Below are positions 33,843-45,900 of a DNA stretch of 64,000 nucleotides, one piece after another. Origin of the DNA: Linanthus parryae (lineage: Eukaryota; Streptophyta; Magnoliopsida; Ericales; Polemoniaceae); the NCBI GenBank assembly GCA_023055425.1, contig JALGPY010000008.1, positions 10,674,501 to 10,738,500 on the forward strand, written 5' to 3'. The notes under the pieces are model-generated. The model was not told where the DNA came from. It searched no databases and was given only the letters and a program-made list of their open reading frames with translations. A program made the translations under genes and the position numbers. The stretch's first letter is position 1. Every line of letters begins with the position of its first letter.

Positions 33843-35411
33843 GTCTACCCACCTTAAAAGAATCTTCGTCCCCGAAGATCTCATACTATACTTACCCACA
33901 TACACGAATTGTAGATAAAATGCAGCACATTGGCACATTCTATTTTGCTTAAACAGACAAGTACATACACCGCTCTCGTCGGATTTTCTCCTCCCAATAG
34001 ATACAAAATAAGTTTCATATAATATTATCAAACTTTCGAGATTTACAAACTAGCCTCAAAACAAAATTCTATAAAATCTTATATGTCCAACGACATTCTT
34101 ATATTTTAAACCTAAGGATAAGTCAAGAATAAGTTTGAAATATAAATTTCTTAAAACTATCAGAAATTTTCTAAAATTATGAAATAATCCTTAACAGAAA
34201 TACGGGGTATTACATTATATTCCCCTTGAAACAAAGCTTCGTCCCAAAAGCTTAAGAAGCTTATGCGTAAAACTACGAACATACTTCACGAGAGTGCAAC
34301 TAATTCACATAAGAGACAAATTCGATTCTAATGCACATGGAACACTCATATTAACAGGATCCCGCTCTCGATCAATACGTCTCATCTCACTCGTACCGTA
34401 TAGGGATTCAAATACAATTAGCTCAAGTAAAAGGTCGGCACAAAATTCTAAAAAGTTAAACCAAAATGCAAGTTCTCACGCTTAGAAAGCAATTCAAAAA
34501 AAATTCTAGCATTTAAACAAATCTCGAAACTTTTAGACAAATACTTTGATCGAAACTAACATGGCATTTTGTTTGGCTCATCCGCACTAAAATGTTGTCT
34601 TACCTGTGTAAGGTTTGGTAAACCAATCACCTCAAGTGTTCCACGCATACGAGGGGCAAAAGAACACTATGTGTCGTCACACAACGCGTCTCTCCATCAC
34701 AACTCGCGTGTGTTTTAAATGTTCCAAATTAGTCTACACATCGGGTACAACTCATAGAACCGTCGTACTAAGAGTCACGCCAGCGGACTGCTAAACAAAG
34801 TGGTCCATATCAATTGGCATTTGGTATCTCCACACCCAATCATTTTTTTCAAAATCATTTTTTTTCAAAATCATTTTTTTAAGAATACTTTTTTTGTCAA
34901 AAATTTCTAATTTTGGGAACGACCATGTCAAATTAACTCAAAATGAAATAAAATAAAGTATCATCTTAAAATTCACGCTCATAGGTAGGAAAATAATGGT
35001 CTCATGGTCTTGTAAGTCAAAACACCGTTACTCTCTCGGCGACAAACTAACATCTCGGCGACAAACTAACATAGAAACATAAAGAGTCATAGATACATAT
35101 CACACAACTATAGCAAGCATTTAGTTATAAATAAGCATGTCACATAAGTACGGCGCATGTAAATAGACAAGTAAATTTGGAATGAATCACGCCTCAATTA
35201 GACGTCAACATTTAATTAACAAATACAATACAAATCATGTTTAACAATACGTAAGTACCCAAACTCCCCGACGGCTTGTTTACTTAATTTATTATCAAAT
35301 TGAGATATCCTAATCAATTTTAAATTCCGAAAACATTTTCAATTTCTTAATTATATACTTAAGGAAATCGAAAATTCTCATTAACCGAAGAACCGATGCT
35401 CTGATACCAAC
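33843..35411 (-). mobile_element. Internal region 1 of the non-autonomous LTR element
   Basis: 1569 bp without any recognisable gag or pol frame. It runs from a primer site on the minus strand (TTGGTATCAGAGCATCGG at 35393-35410, initiator tRNA-Met type) to a polypurine tract (TTTTAAGGTGGGTAGAC at 33843-33859). Compared with internal region 2 it has an extra ~19-bp tandem copy of ATCTCGGCGACAAACTAAC near 35055. Confidence 0.8.
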
Positions 35412-36967
35412 TGAAACAACCCGAGATCTCGGTTCAGGTTTAAAGAGACAGTCGATAAACAAAAGTAGAAAATTAACTATTATGATTACATCTCATTTAA
35501 TGTATACAACAAATATTTCGAAAAAGAGTACAATTTGGATAGAGAAAAAAATATTGTGATCTACTAAGTGACGACTTCGTCTCGATACGCGTTCCCCATC
35601 CCCACCTTGATTGATGACATGCGGTTTTAAAATGGCAAAAGCCGACGCAGTTTTGAAGAAAATGATCAGTAAAACCTGAGTAAATACACCTAACGACATG
35701 TAAAGCAATGAGTGGCACGAAAGCATGGGTTGAAGTAAGTCAAGAGATTTGAAACATTAATAAGTAAAGAGATAGGAACTTCTGAACAAGTATAAGTAGT
35801 CGCATATCAAGTACTTCTAATCTTTAAAATATCAGTAAACCATGAGTATTCTACATATTCTTAAACAAGTAAGATATCAACAGTAAACAAGTTCATTTGA
35901 ACTGATAATGATATTAAATCACGAGTACCCAATGCTTTTAAACTCTTTTAATTTGATTAAGGCATATCCAGAGCCACAAACAACATCAATAGAGTAGTCA
36001 ATTTTCTTTCAAGATCAATTAACCTTTAAGTTTAGCTGAGGCATGTCCAGAGCCACCAGCATGATCGATGTAAACAGAGGGATCACGAAATAATCACAAA
36101 CGGTTCCTTCTAGGGTATATCAAACCCTACACCCGAGCGTTAAGGGAGCCCATACGTCAATCCCCGCTCACAACAATATCTAAAAGGCCTTAAGTGTCGA
36201 CACCCCTATACCGTAGTGACCCTTACAAGTATAAGTAGCACTCTATAGCTCTAACAAACCCTTGGCCGCAATACCTTGGTACATTTTGGCTCATCGGGGA
36301 CGGTTTTTTGAACTATTAAGTTCTATCCAATAATAAAAAGCATTGCTTCAATGGCATTAGCCATAAGAAAATGGAGGATCGCTTGGCGCCTCCCATTAAT
36401 AAGACAACTCTGTACATCGTCCTAGATCTATTCGAGTTATCTTATTACCTTCATAACCAAAGTCGATATACAATCTTCACAAGTCATTTTCAAGAGTTTT
36501 CACTCGATACTCCATCTTTTTCGAAATTGATTTGTGCATTTTACTCGTGGTGTTGGTGGCTACCTCCGGTAGTAGCAGTTCAGGAAGAGGAGAAGAGACG
36601 GTGGTGCTGTGGTGGAGGAGTGGTGGTGATGAAGGAGGAAGAATCCCTCTCTCTCTCTCTACAATATGATGGTGTGGGAGGTGAAGAAGAAGAGGTGCCA
36701 AATTGGAGTAGACAAGTGGCAAGCATGTGGGTGAAAGTGTAATTTTCTAAAATTTGGGGTACAAACAAGAATTAGAGGTTCTACTTAATTGTAGAGAATT
36801 TCACAACACCCTGAACATCTCTAGTGCTTCAAAATCATTATAACAAAGACCAAATATCGCCAACACTCCAAAATGCCCACTTTAAAGCCGTGAAAAACTA
36901 TTTACAAATTCACCCCCAAAGTCTTGATATTGCACTAAAAACTTTCTCGGGAATTAGGGATGTTACA
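35412..36967 (-). repeat. LTR copy 2 of the tandem element, full length
   Basis: 1556 bp, TG...CA on both strands: plus strand TGAAACAACCC at 35412 to GATGTTACA at 36967. A primer site lies on the right-hand side of internal region 1 next to it and a polypurine tract lies beyond 36967, so it served as 5' LTR to one unit and 3' LTR to the next. Confidence 0.85.
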
Positions 36968-38517
36968 GTCTACCCACCTTAAAAGAATCTTCGTCCCCGA
37001 AGATCTCATACTATACTTACCCACATACACGAATTGTAGATAAAATGCAGCACATTGGCACATTCTATTTTGCTTAAACAGACAAGTACATACACCGCTC
37101 TCGTCGGATTTTCTCCTCCCAATAGATACAAAATAAGTTTCATATAATATTATCAAACTTTCGAGATTTACAAACTAGCCTCAAAACAAAATTCTATAAA
37201 ATCTTATATGACCAACGACATTCTTATATTTTAAACCTAAGGATAAGTCAAGAATAAGTTTGAAATATAAATTTCTTAAAACTATCAGAATTTTTCTAAA
37301 ATTATGAAATAATCCTTAACAGAAATACGGGGTATTACATTATATTCCCCTTGAAACAAAGCTTCGTCCCAAAAGCTTAAGAAGCTTATGCGTAAAACTA
37401 CGAACATACTTCACGAGAGTGCAACTAATTCACATAAGAGACAAATTCGATTCTAATGCACATGGAACACTCATATTAACAGGATCCCGCTCTCGATCAA
37501 TACGTCTCATCTCACTCGTACCGTATAGGGATTCAAATACAATTAGCTCAAGTAAAAGGTCGGCACAAAATTCTAAAAAGTTAAACCAAAATGCAAGTTC
37601 TCACGCTTAGAAAGCAATTCAAAAAAAATTCTAGCATTTAAACAAATCTCGAAACTTTTAGACAAATACTTTGATCGAAACTAACATGGCATTTTGTTTG
37701 GCTCATCCGCACTAAAATGTTGTCTTACCTGTGTAAGGTTTGGTAAACCAATCACCTCAAGTGTTCCACGCATACGAGGGGCAAAAGAACACTGTGTGTC
37801 GTCACACAACGCGTCTCTCCATCACAACTCGCGTGTGTTTTAAATGTTCCAAATTAGTCTACACATCGGGTACAACTCATAGAACCGTCGTACTAAGAGT
37901 CACGCCAGCGGACTGCTAAACAAAGTGGTCCATATCAATTGGCATTTGGTATCTCCACACCCAATCATTTTTTTCAAAATCATTTTTTTTCAAAATCATT
38001 TTTTTAAGAATACTTTTTTTGTCAAAAATTTCTAATTTTGGGAACGACCATGTCAAATTAACTCAAAATGAAATAAAATAAAGTATCATCTTAAAATTCA
38101 CGCTCATAGGTAGGAAAATAATGGTCTCATGGTCTTGTAAGTCAAAACACCGTTACTCTCTCGGCGACAAACTAACATAGAAACATAAAGAGTCATAGAT
38201 ACATATCACACAACTATAGCAAGCATTTAGTTATAAATAAGCATGTCACATAAGTACGGCGCATGTAAATAGACAAGTAAATTTGGAATGAATCACGTCT
38301 CAATTAGACGTCAACATTTAATTAACAAATACAATACAAATCATGTTTAACAATACGTAAGTACCCAAACTCCCCGACGGCTTGTTTACTTAATTTATTA
38401 TCAAATTGAGATATCCTAATCAATTTTAAATTCCGAAAACATTTTCAATTTCTTAATTATATACTTAAGGAAATCGAAAATTCTCATTAACCGAAGAACC
38501 GATGCTCTGATACCAAC
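36968..38517 (-). mobile_element. Internal region 2 of the non-autonomous LTR element
   Basis: 1550 bp, nearly identical to internal region 1 at an offset of 3125 bp on the left part and 3106 bp on the right part. It has the same polypurine tract and primer site and no coding capacity. Confidence 0.85.
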
Positions 38518-40132
38518 TGAAACAACCCGAGATCTCGGTTCAGGTTTAAAGAGACAGTCGATAAACAAAAGTAGAAAATTAACTATTATGATTACATCTC
38601 ATTTAATGTATACAACAAATATTTCGAAAAAGAGTACAATTTGGATAGAGAAAAAAATATTGTGATCTACTAAGTGACGACTTCGTCTCGATACGCGTTC
38701 CCCATCCCCACCTTGATTGATGACATGCGGTTTTAAAATGGCAAAAGCCGACGCAGTTTTGAAGAAAATGATCAGTAAAACCTGAGTAAATACACCTAAC
38801 GACATGTAAAGCAATGAGTGGCACGAAAGCATGGGTTGAAGTAAGTCAAGAGATTTGAAACATTAATAAGTAAAGAGATAGGAACTTCTGAACAAGTATA
38901 AGTAGTCGCATATCAAGTACTTCTAATCTTTAAAATATCAGTAAACCATGAGTATTCTACATATTCTTAAACAAGTAAGATATCAACAGTAAACAAGTTC
39001 ATTTGAACTGATAATGATATTAAATCACGAGTACCCAATGCTTTTAAACTCTTTTAATTTGATTAAGGCATATCCAGAGCCACAAACAACATCAATAGAG
39101 TAGTCAATTTTCTTTCAAGATCAATTAACCTTTAAGTTTAGCTGAGGCATGTCCAGAGCCACCAGCAGGACCGATGTAAACACAGAGATCACGAAATAAG
39201 CACAAAGGGTTCCTTCTAGGGTATATCAAACCCTATTTCACCCGAGCGTTAAGGGAGCCCATACGTCAATCCCCGCTCACAACAATATCTAAAAGGCCTT
39301 AAGTGTCGACACCCCTATACCGTAGTGACCCTTACAAGTATAAGTAGCACTCTATAGCTCTAACAAACCCTTGGCCGCAATACCTTCGTACATTTTGGCT
39401 CATCGGGGGCGGATTTTTGAACAACTAAGTTCTATCCAATAATAAGAAGCATTGCTTCAATGGCATGAGCCATAAGAAAATGGAGGATCGCTTGGCGCCT
39501 CCCATTAATAACACAACTCTGTACATCGTCCTAGATCTATTAGAGGTATCTTATTACCTTCATAACCAAAGTTAGTATACAATCTTCACAAGACATTTCC
39601 AAGAGTTCCCACTCGATACTCCATCTTTTTAGAAATTGATTTGTGCGTTTTACTCCTGGTGTTGGTGGCTACCTCCGGTAGTAGCAGTTCGGAAGAGGAG
39701 AAGAGACGGTAGTGTTGTGGTGGAGGAGTGGTGGTGATGAAGGAGGCAGAAGAGGAAGGTGATGAAGTCTCTCTCTCTCTCTCTCCCCCTCTCCCTCTCT
39801 CTACAATCTGAAGGTGTGGGAGGTGAAGAAGAAGTTGCTACCTCACCTAGAGAGGTGTCAAATTGGAGTAGACAAGTGGCAAGCATGCATGTGGGTGAAA
39901 GTGTAATTTTCTAAAATTTGGGGTACAAACTAGAATTAGAGGTTCTACTTAATTGTAGAGAATCGCACAACCACCCCGAACATCTCTAGTGCTTCAAAAT
40001 CATTCTAACAACGTCCAAATATCACCAACACTCCAAAATGACCACTTTAAAGCCGTGACAAACTATTTACAAATTCGCCCACAAAGTCTTGATATTGCAC
40101 TAAGAACTCTCTCGGGAATTAGGGGTGTTACA
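38518..40132 (-). repeat. LTR copy 3 of the tandem element (outer 5' LTR)
   Basis: 1615 bp from TGAAACAACCC to GGTGTTACA. It is visibly more diverged from LTR 2 than the internal regions are from each other: scattered substitutions from about 39160 on and an extra CT-rich/AGAGG segment near 39740-39850. Confidence 0.8.
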
Positions 40133-40324
40133 TATTTAGTGCGAATCGGGAAAAAGAAACAAATTTAGATCTTACTAATACATAACAAAGCCGAAGATGA
40201 CAATCTAGTCGATCGAGAAAATCTTATTGATGCATAGGTTGAGGAAAATCAACTAAAACTATTTTTTGGTCTCATAAAATTTAACTTGGACGTTATTATC
40301 TAATTAAAAAATATGTATATTTTT

Positions 40325-40505
40325 CATATAAATTTTAATCGGACCGGACCGGCCCTAATGGGTTTTTCCAACTTTAAACCCATGATCAATCAATGTTAGT
40401 TCGGGTTCGCAATTCTATACAAATGCCCAATCAAGTAGCATGAACGGGTGTTGAAATCGAACGGGTTTGGGACGGCCGGTTTGGGCGAGTTTTGCTCACC
40501 CCTAG
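40325..40505. repeat. hAT-type terminal fragment
   Basis: CGGACCGGACCGGCCC and later GGACGGCCGGTTTGGGCGAG lead to GCTCACCCCTAG, the inverted form of a CTAGGGGTGAGC terminus as found in plant hAT elements. The left end is not defined. Confidence 0.45.
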
Positions 40506-40789
40506 TTTGCGTAATCGGAGATCGAATCTCCGAGAAGCTCCAAACTTTATCGACGGGCGGTATGGAGCACAATGTCAAGGGAGAAGAACCGTCTGGCTCA
40601 CACACTTGCCCATAAAACTTTGGGAATAGAAGGGTTATAGGAATGGATTGACAATTTCCCCTTTCTAGTTATGTGTACTTTACAATTCAGACATGATTAA
40701 TGTATTAGCTCACAAGATTTGAGTTCTTTTTTTTCTTTTTGATAAGTTCAAGATTTGAGTTCTTAATACAAGTTTGATTATACTTTTTT

Positions 40790-40920
40790 TAAAATTATAA
40801 TAACTTTTTTAAGGTTATTTATTTGTCGTCTACAGAATTCGAACTCAAAACCTCATAGAGAGACTTTTAAACGCTTTTATTTAGCACCCATCTACAACCT
40901 CTTTAAATAGGTGGGAGTCC
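40790..40920 (-). repeat. tRNA-derived SINE-like remnant
   Basis: On the minus strand TGAGGTTTTGAGTTCGAATTC (B-box type, near 40833-40853) follows a CGTTTAAAAGTCTCTC segment. It resembles the other SINE-like heads in this window. The A-box is weak. Confidence 0.35.
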
Positions 40921-41149
40921 CACCAAATTGTACTATTTCAATTTTAGCCAATGATGTCACTTCCCTTTTAAAATACTCAAGTCAAACCGGCTGAACTGAA
41001 GTTCTTTACATTTTCTCCACAATCATGCTACACGCCTACCTACACTCAAGGGGCGTCTTCGTAATTAACTCATGACCCGAAGGCTAATTTTGACAAAAGT
41101 TCTGGTCCTCCCTTATAAGAGGCCAAAACAGACCGCTTCGTCCTCATCG

Positions 41150-41157
41150 TATAAATA
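41150..41157 (+). promoter_or_regulatory. TATA box of the calmodulin-like gene
   Basis: TATAAATA 82 bp upstream of the start codon at 41239, at a suitable distance for a transcript start near 41182. Confidence 0.6.
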
Positions 41158-41238
41158 ATCACAGCCTCCAAACCAGTCAAAATCCACCAATTATCTCTCC
41201 CTCCCTCTGAAACTTTCAATTTCTCAAGCTCCAAATCA

Positions 41239-41721
41239 ATGGCCACCACCACCACCACCACCAACAAGCAATCTCTCCTCCTACAGGACAAGGACGAAGT
41301 CGCAAAAGTCTTCCACAAATTCGACGCCAACGGCGACGGCAAGATCTCCGCCGCCGAGCTCGTCGACGTCATGAAGACGCTCGGATCCGACACCTCCGAC
41401 GAAGAGATCAGCCGTATGATGGCGGAGATCGACGCCGACCGCGACGGATTCATCAGCCTCGACGAGTTCGCCGCCTTCTGCGGCGGAAGCGGCGACGGCG
41501 AGAGCGGTCTGGAGGAGCTGAAGGAGGCGTTCGAGCTCTACGACCAGAACCACAACGGCCTCATCTCCGCCGCCGAGCTTCACCAGATCCTCAACCGCCT
41601 CGGCGAGAAGTGCTCCGTCGGCGATTGCGCGAGGATGATCGGCTCCGTTGACTCCGACGGCGACGGTTGCGTCAATTTCGAGGAGTTCAAGAAGATGATG
41701 AGCAAAAACGTGACTAGTTAA
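41239..41721 (+). CDS. Calmodulin-like EF-hand protein (CML)
   Basis: Single exon, 160 residues, GC-rich in contrast to its AT-rich surroundings. After a short Thr-rich leader come four complete EF-hand loops: [12 protein letters not shown] (29-40), [12 protein letters not shown] (65-76), [12 protein letters not shown] (102-113) and [12 protein letters not shown] (138-149), all with the acidic first and twelfth positions that bind calcium. The two lobes are joined by a Gly/Ser-rich linker ([10 protein letters not shown]). This is the layout of plant CML calcium sensors; similarity looks closest to the CML23-26 group, but I do not assign a number. No lipidation or membrane signal is seen. The frame is intact. 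Confidence 0.92.
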   Translation: MATTTTTTNKQSLLLQDKDEVAKVFHKFDANGDGKISAAELVDVMKTLGSDTSDEEISRMMAEIDADRDGFISLDEFAAFCGGSGDGESGLEELKEAFELYDQNHNGLISAAELHQILNRLGEKCSVGDCARMIGSVDSDGDGCVNFEEFKKMMSKNVTS

Positions 41722-42147
41722 TAATTTGAGAGGTTATTATCTGTGATTCTGTGTTCTATAGATATCTAACGATCTTTGTGACTGAGTTAGGGTTAACGAA
41801 ATTGATCTGGAATGGTTGTGATCGTTGTTATTTGGCTGATCAATTTCGACTTGTGGAGCAATCAGAATCTCAGATTTCTGTTCAGATTTGATTTCGGGAA
41901 TGATCTCCATTTGCTTCTTGGCTTAGGTTACACGCAATGCCTTTCTTTTGGCCTAAATGTGGATGTGATGATATGCTTTTCTTAGTGCTCCTTGCTGTAG
42001 TGCAAAAGCCAGAATTGGTGGTGTGCATTTTGGCGTTTGTAATTCAAAAATGCTAATGTGTCCGATTAGCTATAGAATCCAAAATTTGACCACCTCGGCA
42101 TCCCAATTTCCATTTTCAGCTACGTTGAGCAATTATTTAGAAAGTAC

Positions 42148-42410
42148 TGCTACATTCGTTCTTCTCTATCACACCGGTTTGACTTTTTGACTCGTATGTG
42201 GATCACTTTGACGGGGTGATTTGCATAACAAAATAATACAATTTTTTGATAATTTTTTCACTGTGTTATAGAGCAACTTCTACTCTACAACACTAAGAAA
42301 AGATTATCAAAAAATTGCATCGCTTTGCTACCCAAATCACCGGGTCAAAGTGACCCAGTGAATAGTGATAAAAGTCAAACCGGTGTGATAGAAAAGAAAC
42401 GGAGGTGGTA
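42148..42410. mobile_element. Foldback MITE, copy 2
   Basis: The right end reads CGGAGGTGGTA; the left end is more mutated. Inner arms CTATCACACCGGTTTGACTT and its inverted complement near 42375 are nearly perfect, as are CACTTTGACGGGGTGATTTG and AAATCACCGGGTCAAAGTGA. It lies about 430 bp behind the CML stop codon. Confidence 0.8.
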
Positions 42411-42619
42411 TTATATTGCGCTTGTTTAGATGAGAGGAAGTAGGGAGGAAAGAAACAGTCAAAAATCCGGAATAATCAGTCAAAACTCTCCAAATTGTAG
42501 AACAATCCAGAATTCCGAAGAAAAAATCAAAATTCCGGCTGACTGAAAATCCGGATTCTCGATTTTTTTTTGGAGAAGTCAATACTTTTTTAGGTTATTT
42601 TTGATTTTTTAATTATATA

Positions 42620-42720
42620 AATATATGTCAGCTCAGTGGTAGAGTGTTTGAATTTTTCGCATGAAGTCTTGAGTTCAAACCTTGCTATCTCAAAGGAAAT
42701 TATTTTTTACCTATAATCCA
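42620..42720 (+). repeat. tRNA-derived SINE-like head
   Basis: GTCAGCTCAGTGGTAGAGTG (42628-42647) is a good A-box and GAGTTCAAACC (42671-42681) a good B-box, spaced as in a tRNA, but the sequence does not fold as a tRNA gene. This is the usual 5' head of a plant SINE. Confidence 0.5.
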
Positions 42721-42955
42721 CAATAGTCTACAAAATTTAAATGCTACAGATTAAATGAGTTTTGAAGTTCAACCTCTCATTTATTTCAGTTAATCCATAC
42801 AACCCCATTATACTACTATGATTTTTTAGATAAAATATTATACTATTATGAATTATTAAATGAGTAGTTGAGGTGATAAGAGAGACCTCGTAACACACAT
42901 AGTAAATGATATGTTTGTGCTTCTCAAAAAAAAAAATGATATGTTTGTTATTTTC

Positions 42956-42972
42956 AATAAAAGGAGAGAAAA
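42956..42972 (+). repeat. Left target-site duplication of the LINE
   Basis: AATAAAAGGAGAGAAAA, identical to 47318-47334. Confidence 0.85.
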
Positions 42973-45900
42973 TTTTGAAGGTTGCTCGATGTCGGTGAAT
43001 TGGAGGGACTGAGATCTGCAGAATTGGATCAAGAGATAGTGAGTCGGATGGACCCATTCTTCAAGATTCCACCACCAGTTGTTGAAGGTTGCTCGATGTC
43101 GGTGAAAATTTTGGCGTGGAATGTCCGAGGGGCAGGTAACAGTTCCTTTGAGAGTAATTATGTGGAGCTCCTTAGGCTCCATAAGTTCCAAATTTCGATC
43201 ATTGTGGAACCTAAGGTCCCAATTTCTGCTTTGGGGGATTTCTTCAATGACCACGGTTTCACAGGAATGTCTGTTTCTGATCCGGTGGGAAGGAAAGGGG
43301 GCATTTGGGTTCACTGGAACCCTGAACTGGTTAATGTTGTTACTCATAGCATTTCTAACCAAGTGATTCATGCGACTGTCAGCAGAACCAACTATCACAA
43401 GTGGGTGCTTTCGGCTGTTTACGGCAGTCCTAATCCGACTATTAGAGAGCAAATGTGGGACAATCTTGAGGAGTTTATGGGGGATTCTGATGACCCTTGG
43501 GTGTTAGCTGGGGATTTCAACGATTTCGCTAGCGGGAATGAGAGGCGAAGCTTCTCCACCACCTCCGTTACTTCCAGGACCCAAAAATTCCAAGATAACC
43601 TCAACAAATGCAAACTGCTTGATCTAGGCAGTCAAGGGCCCAAGATGACTTGGACTAACAATAGGCAGGGATTGGCGAATACTATGGTTAGACTCGACCG
43701 TGCTCTGTGCAATACAAGCTGGAGGGTTCAGAATCCGAATGCTGTGGTCCAAACTCTTCCTCGGACCTACTCGGATCATGCTCCTCTCCTCCTCCATGTG
43801 GATGGTATGATTTCTATTCCTAAAGTTGTTAAAAGTTTCAAATTTGAAGCGGCCTGGACCTCTATTCCTGAATTTAATTCGTTTGTTTGTGATCAATGGG
43901 ATAATCTTAATGGAACTGATATTTTAGACAAAACTAAAAAGATCACTGTTGATATTGTTAATTGGTGTAAGGTCAACTTTGGGAATATCTTCAGAAATAA
44001 GAGATGGCTTTTAGGCAGATTAGAAGGCATTCAAAAATCTCAAAGCTTAGCCTACTGTCACAATTTGTTCCTTTTAGAGAAAGAGTTAATTGTTAAATAC
44101 AATGTTATTCTTCAACAAGAAGAGCTTTTATGGTTTCAAAAATCTAGAAACAGTTGGATTTGCCATGGGGACAGAAATACAAAATTTTTTCATTTATCTA
44201 CTATTATTAAAAGTAAAAGAAAAGAGATCCTTGCTCTTAAGAAAGATGATGGTACTTGGATGAATAATTTGGAGGAGATAAGGGATCATGTTACTAATTA
44301 TTTTGTGAGTTTGTTCTCTGCTGATTTTAATGCCATCAATGGTCTGAACTTTGAGTGGAATCATTTGCTTTGTCCAAAAATTGATATTAATGATCATGGT
44401 ATTTTTACTGCCCCCCCTTCCGAGAAGGAAGTCAGGGATGTTGTTTGGTCAATGAATGCCTATAAAGCTCCAGGCAGAGATGGTTTACAAGCCATGTTCT
44501 ATAAAAAATATTGGAACTCTATAGGTAGAGATGTGCACAGATTCATTTTTAACTGTTTTGAGAATGGGACCTTTGACAAAGAGGTAAATAAGTCTATTAT
44601 CTGCCTCATCCCAAAAATTGACTTGCCTGAATCTCTAAAAAATTTTAGACCTATAAGTTTGTGTAATACCTTGTACAAGGTGCTGGCCAAGTGTATTGTT
44701 AACATTATTAGACCTTTCTTGGATAATTTGGTTGGGCCTTTTCAAAGTAGCTTTATCCCAGGGAGATCTACCAAAGACAATATTATTATCACTCAAGAGG
44801 TGATTCATTCTCTTAAAAAGAGAAAAGATAAATTTGGTGGCATGGTGGTGAAAATTGACTTGGAAAAAGCCTATGATAGAATTAGCTGGAAATTTATTGC
44901 TGAGACTCTTGATTTTTTCAACTTTCCTAAAAAGTTTATTGACCTTGTTATGCATTGTATTACTTCTGTTACTACTGCTGTTCTGTGGAATGGGGTCAAA
45001 CTTGATGATTTTCAGATGGGCAGGGGTCTTAGACAGGGGGATCCTATTTCCCCCTACATTTTTGTCCTATGTATGGAAAGGCTTTCGCATATTATTGAGG
45101 ATCTTGTTAAAAACAAAAAGTGGTTCGGTATTAAAACCTCCAGAAGTGGTCCTATTATTTCACATCTGTTCTATGCTGATGACCTCATGCTGTTTGGGAG
45201 GTGTGATCTGACTACCTGTAGAGCCATGAGGGATGTTCTTTCTGACTTTGAATGCCTCTCTGGGCTTAAGGTTAATGCTCATAAATCAAAAATTTTCTTT
45301 TCCAGAAATACCACCTCTAGTAGGAGGAATGTCATTAAAGGCATTATTGGTATTCCAGAAACTGGTAGTTTAGGGAAGTACTTGGGGATTGATCTGGTCC
45401 ATGGTAAATTGGACAAAGATAGTGTTAAAAATGTGATTTCTAATCTCAACGTCAGATTATCTGGTTGGAAGTGTAAAATGCTTTCCTTTGCGGGGAGGGT
45501 GACTCTCACTAAAAGTGTTTTGGCTGCCCTCCCTTCTTACTGTATGCAAATGTATCCTCTTCCTGTGAGTATTTGCAACAAGATTGATAGGACTTGTAGG
45601 AACTTCATTTGGGGTGATTCTTCTGAAAAAAGGAGAATTCATCTTGTTAATTGGAACACTGTTTGCCTTCCCAAAGATAGAGGTGGATTAGGTGTTAAAA
45701 AAGCTAGAGTTCAGAATTTGGCTCTTCTGGCCAAGCTTAGCTGGGAGGTTGAGTTTAATCAGAATGCCTTGTGGTGTACTGTTATGAGAAAGAAGTACTT
45801 AAAGGATGGTACTATTTGTGCCAGTAAGAAAATTGGTAGTGGCTCTCCTATATGGAGGGGTATATGTCTTACTAAAAAGTTTTTGGCCAGCAACCTGAAG

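Noticed and set aside
33246..36742. Identical 123-codon frames at 33246-33617 and 36371-36742 as a duplicated gene
   Set aside because: They lie inside the LTRs of the tandem retrotransposon, have frames on the opposite strand too, contain simple-sequence runs, and are disrupted in the third LTR.
42628..42681. Functional tRNA gene
   Set aside because: A- and B-boxes are present but the anticodon arm and acceptor stem do not pair; better read as a SINE head.
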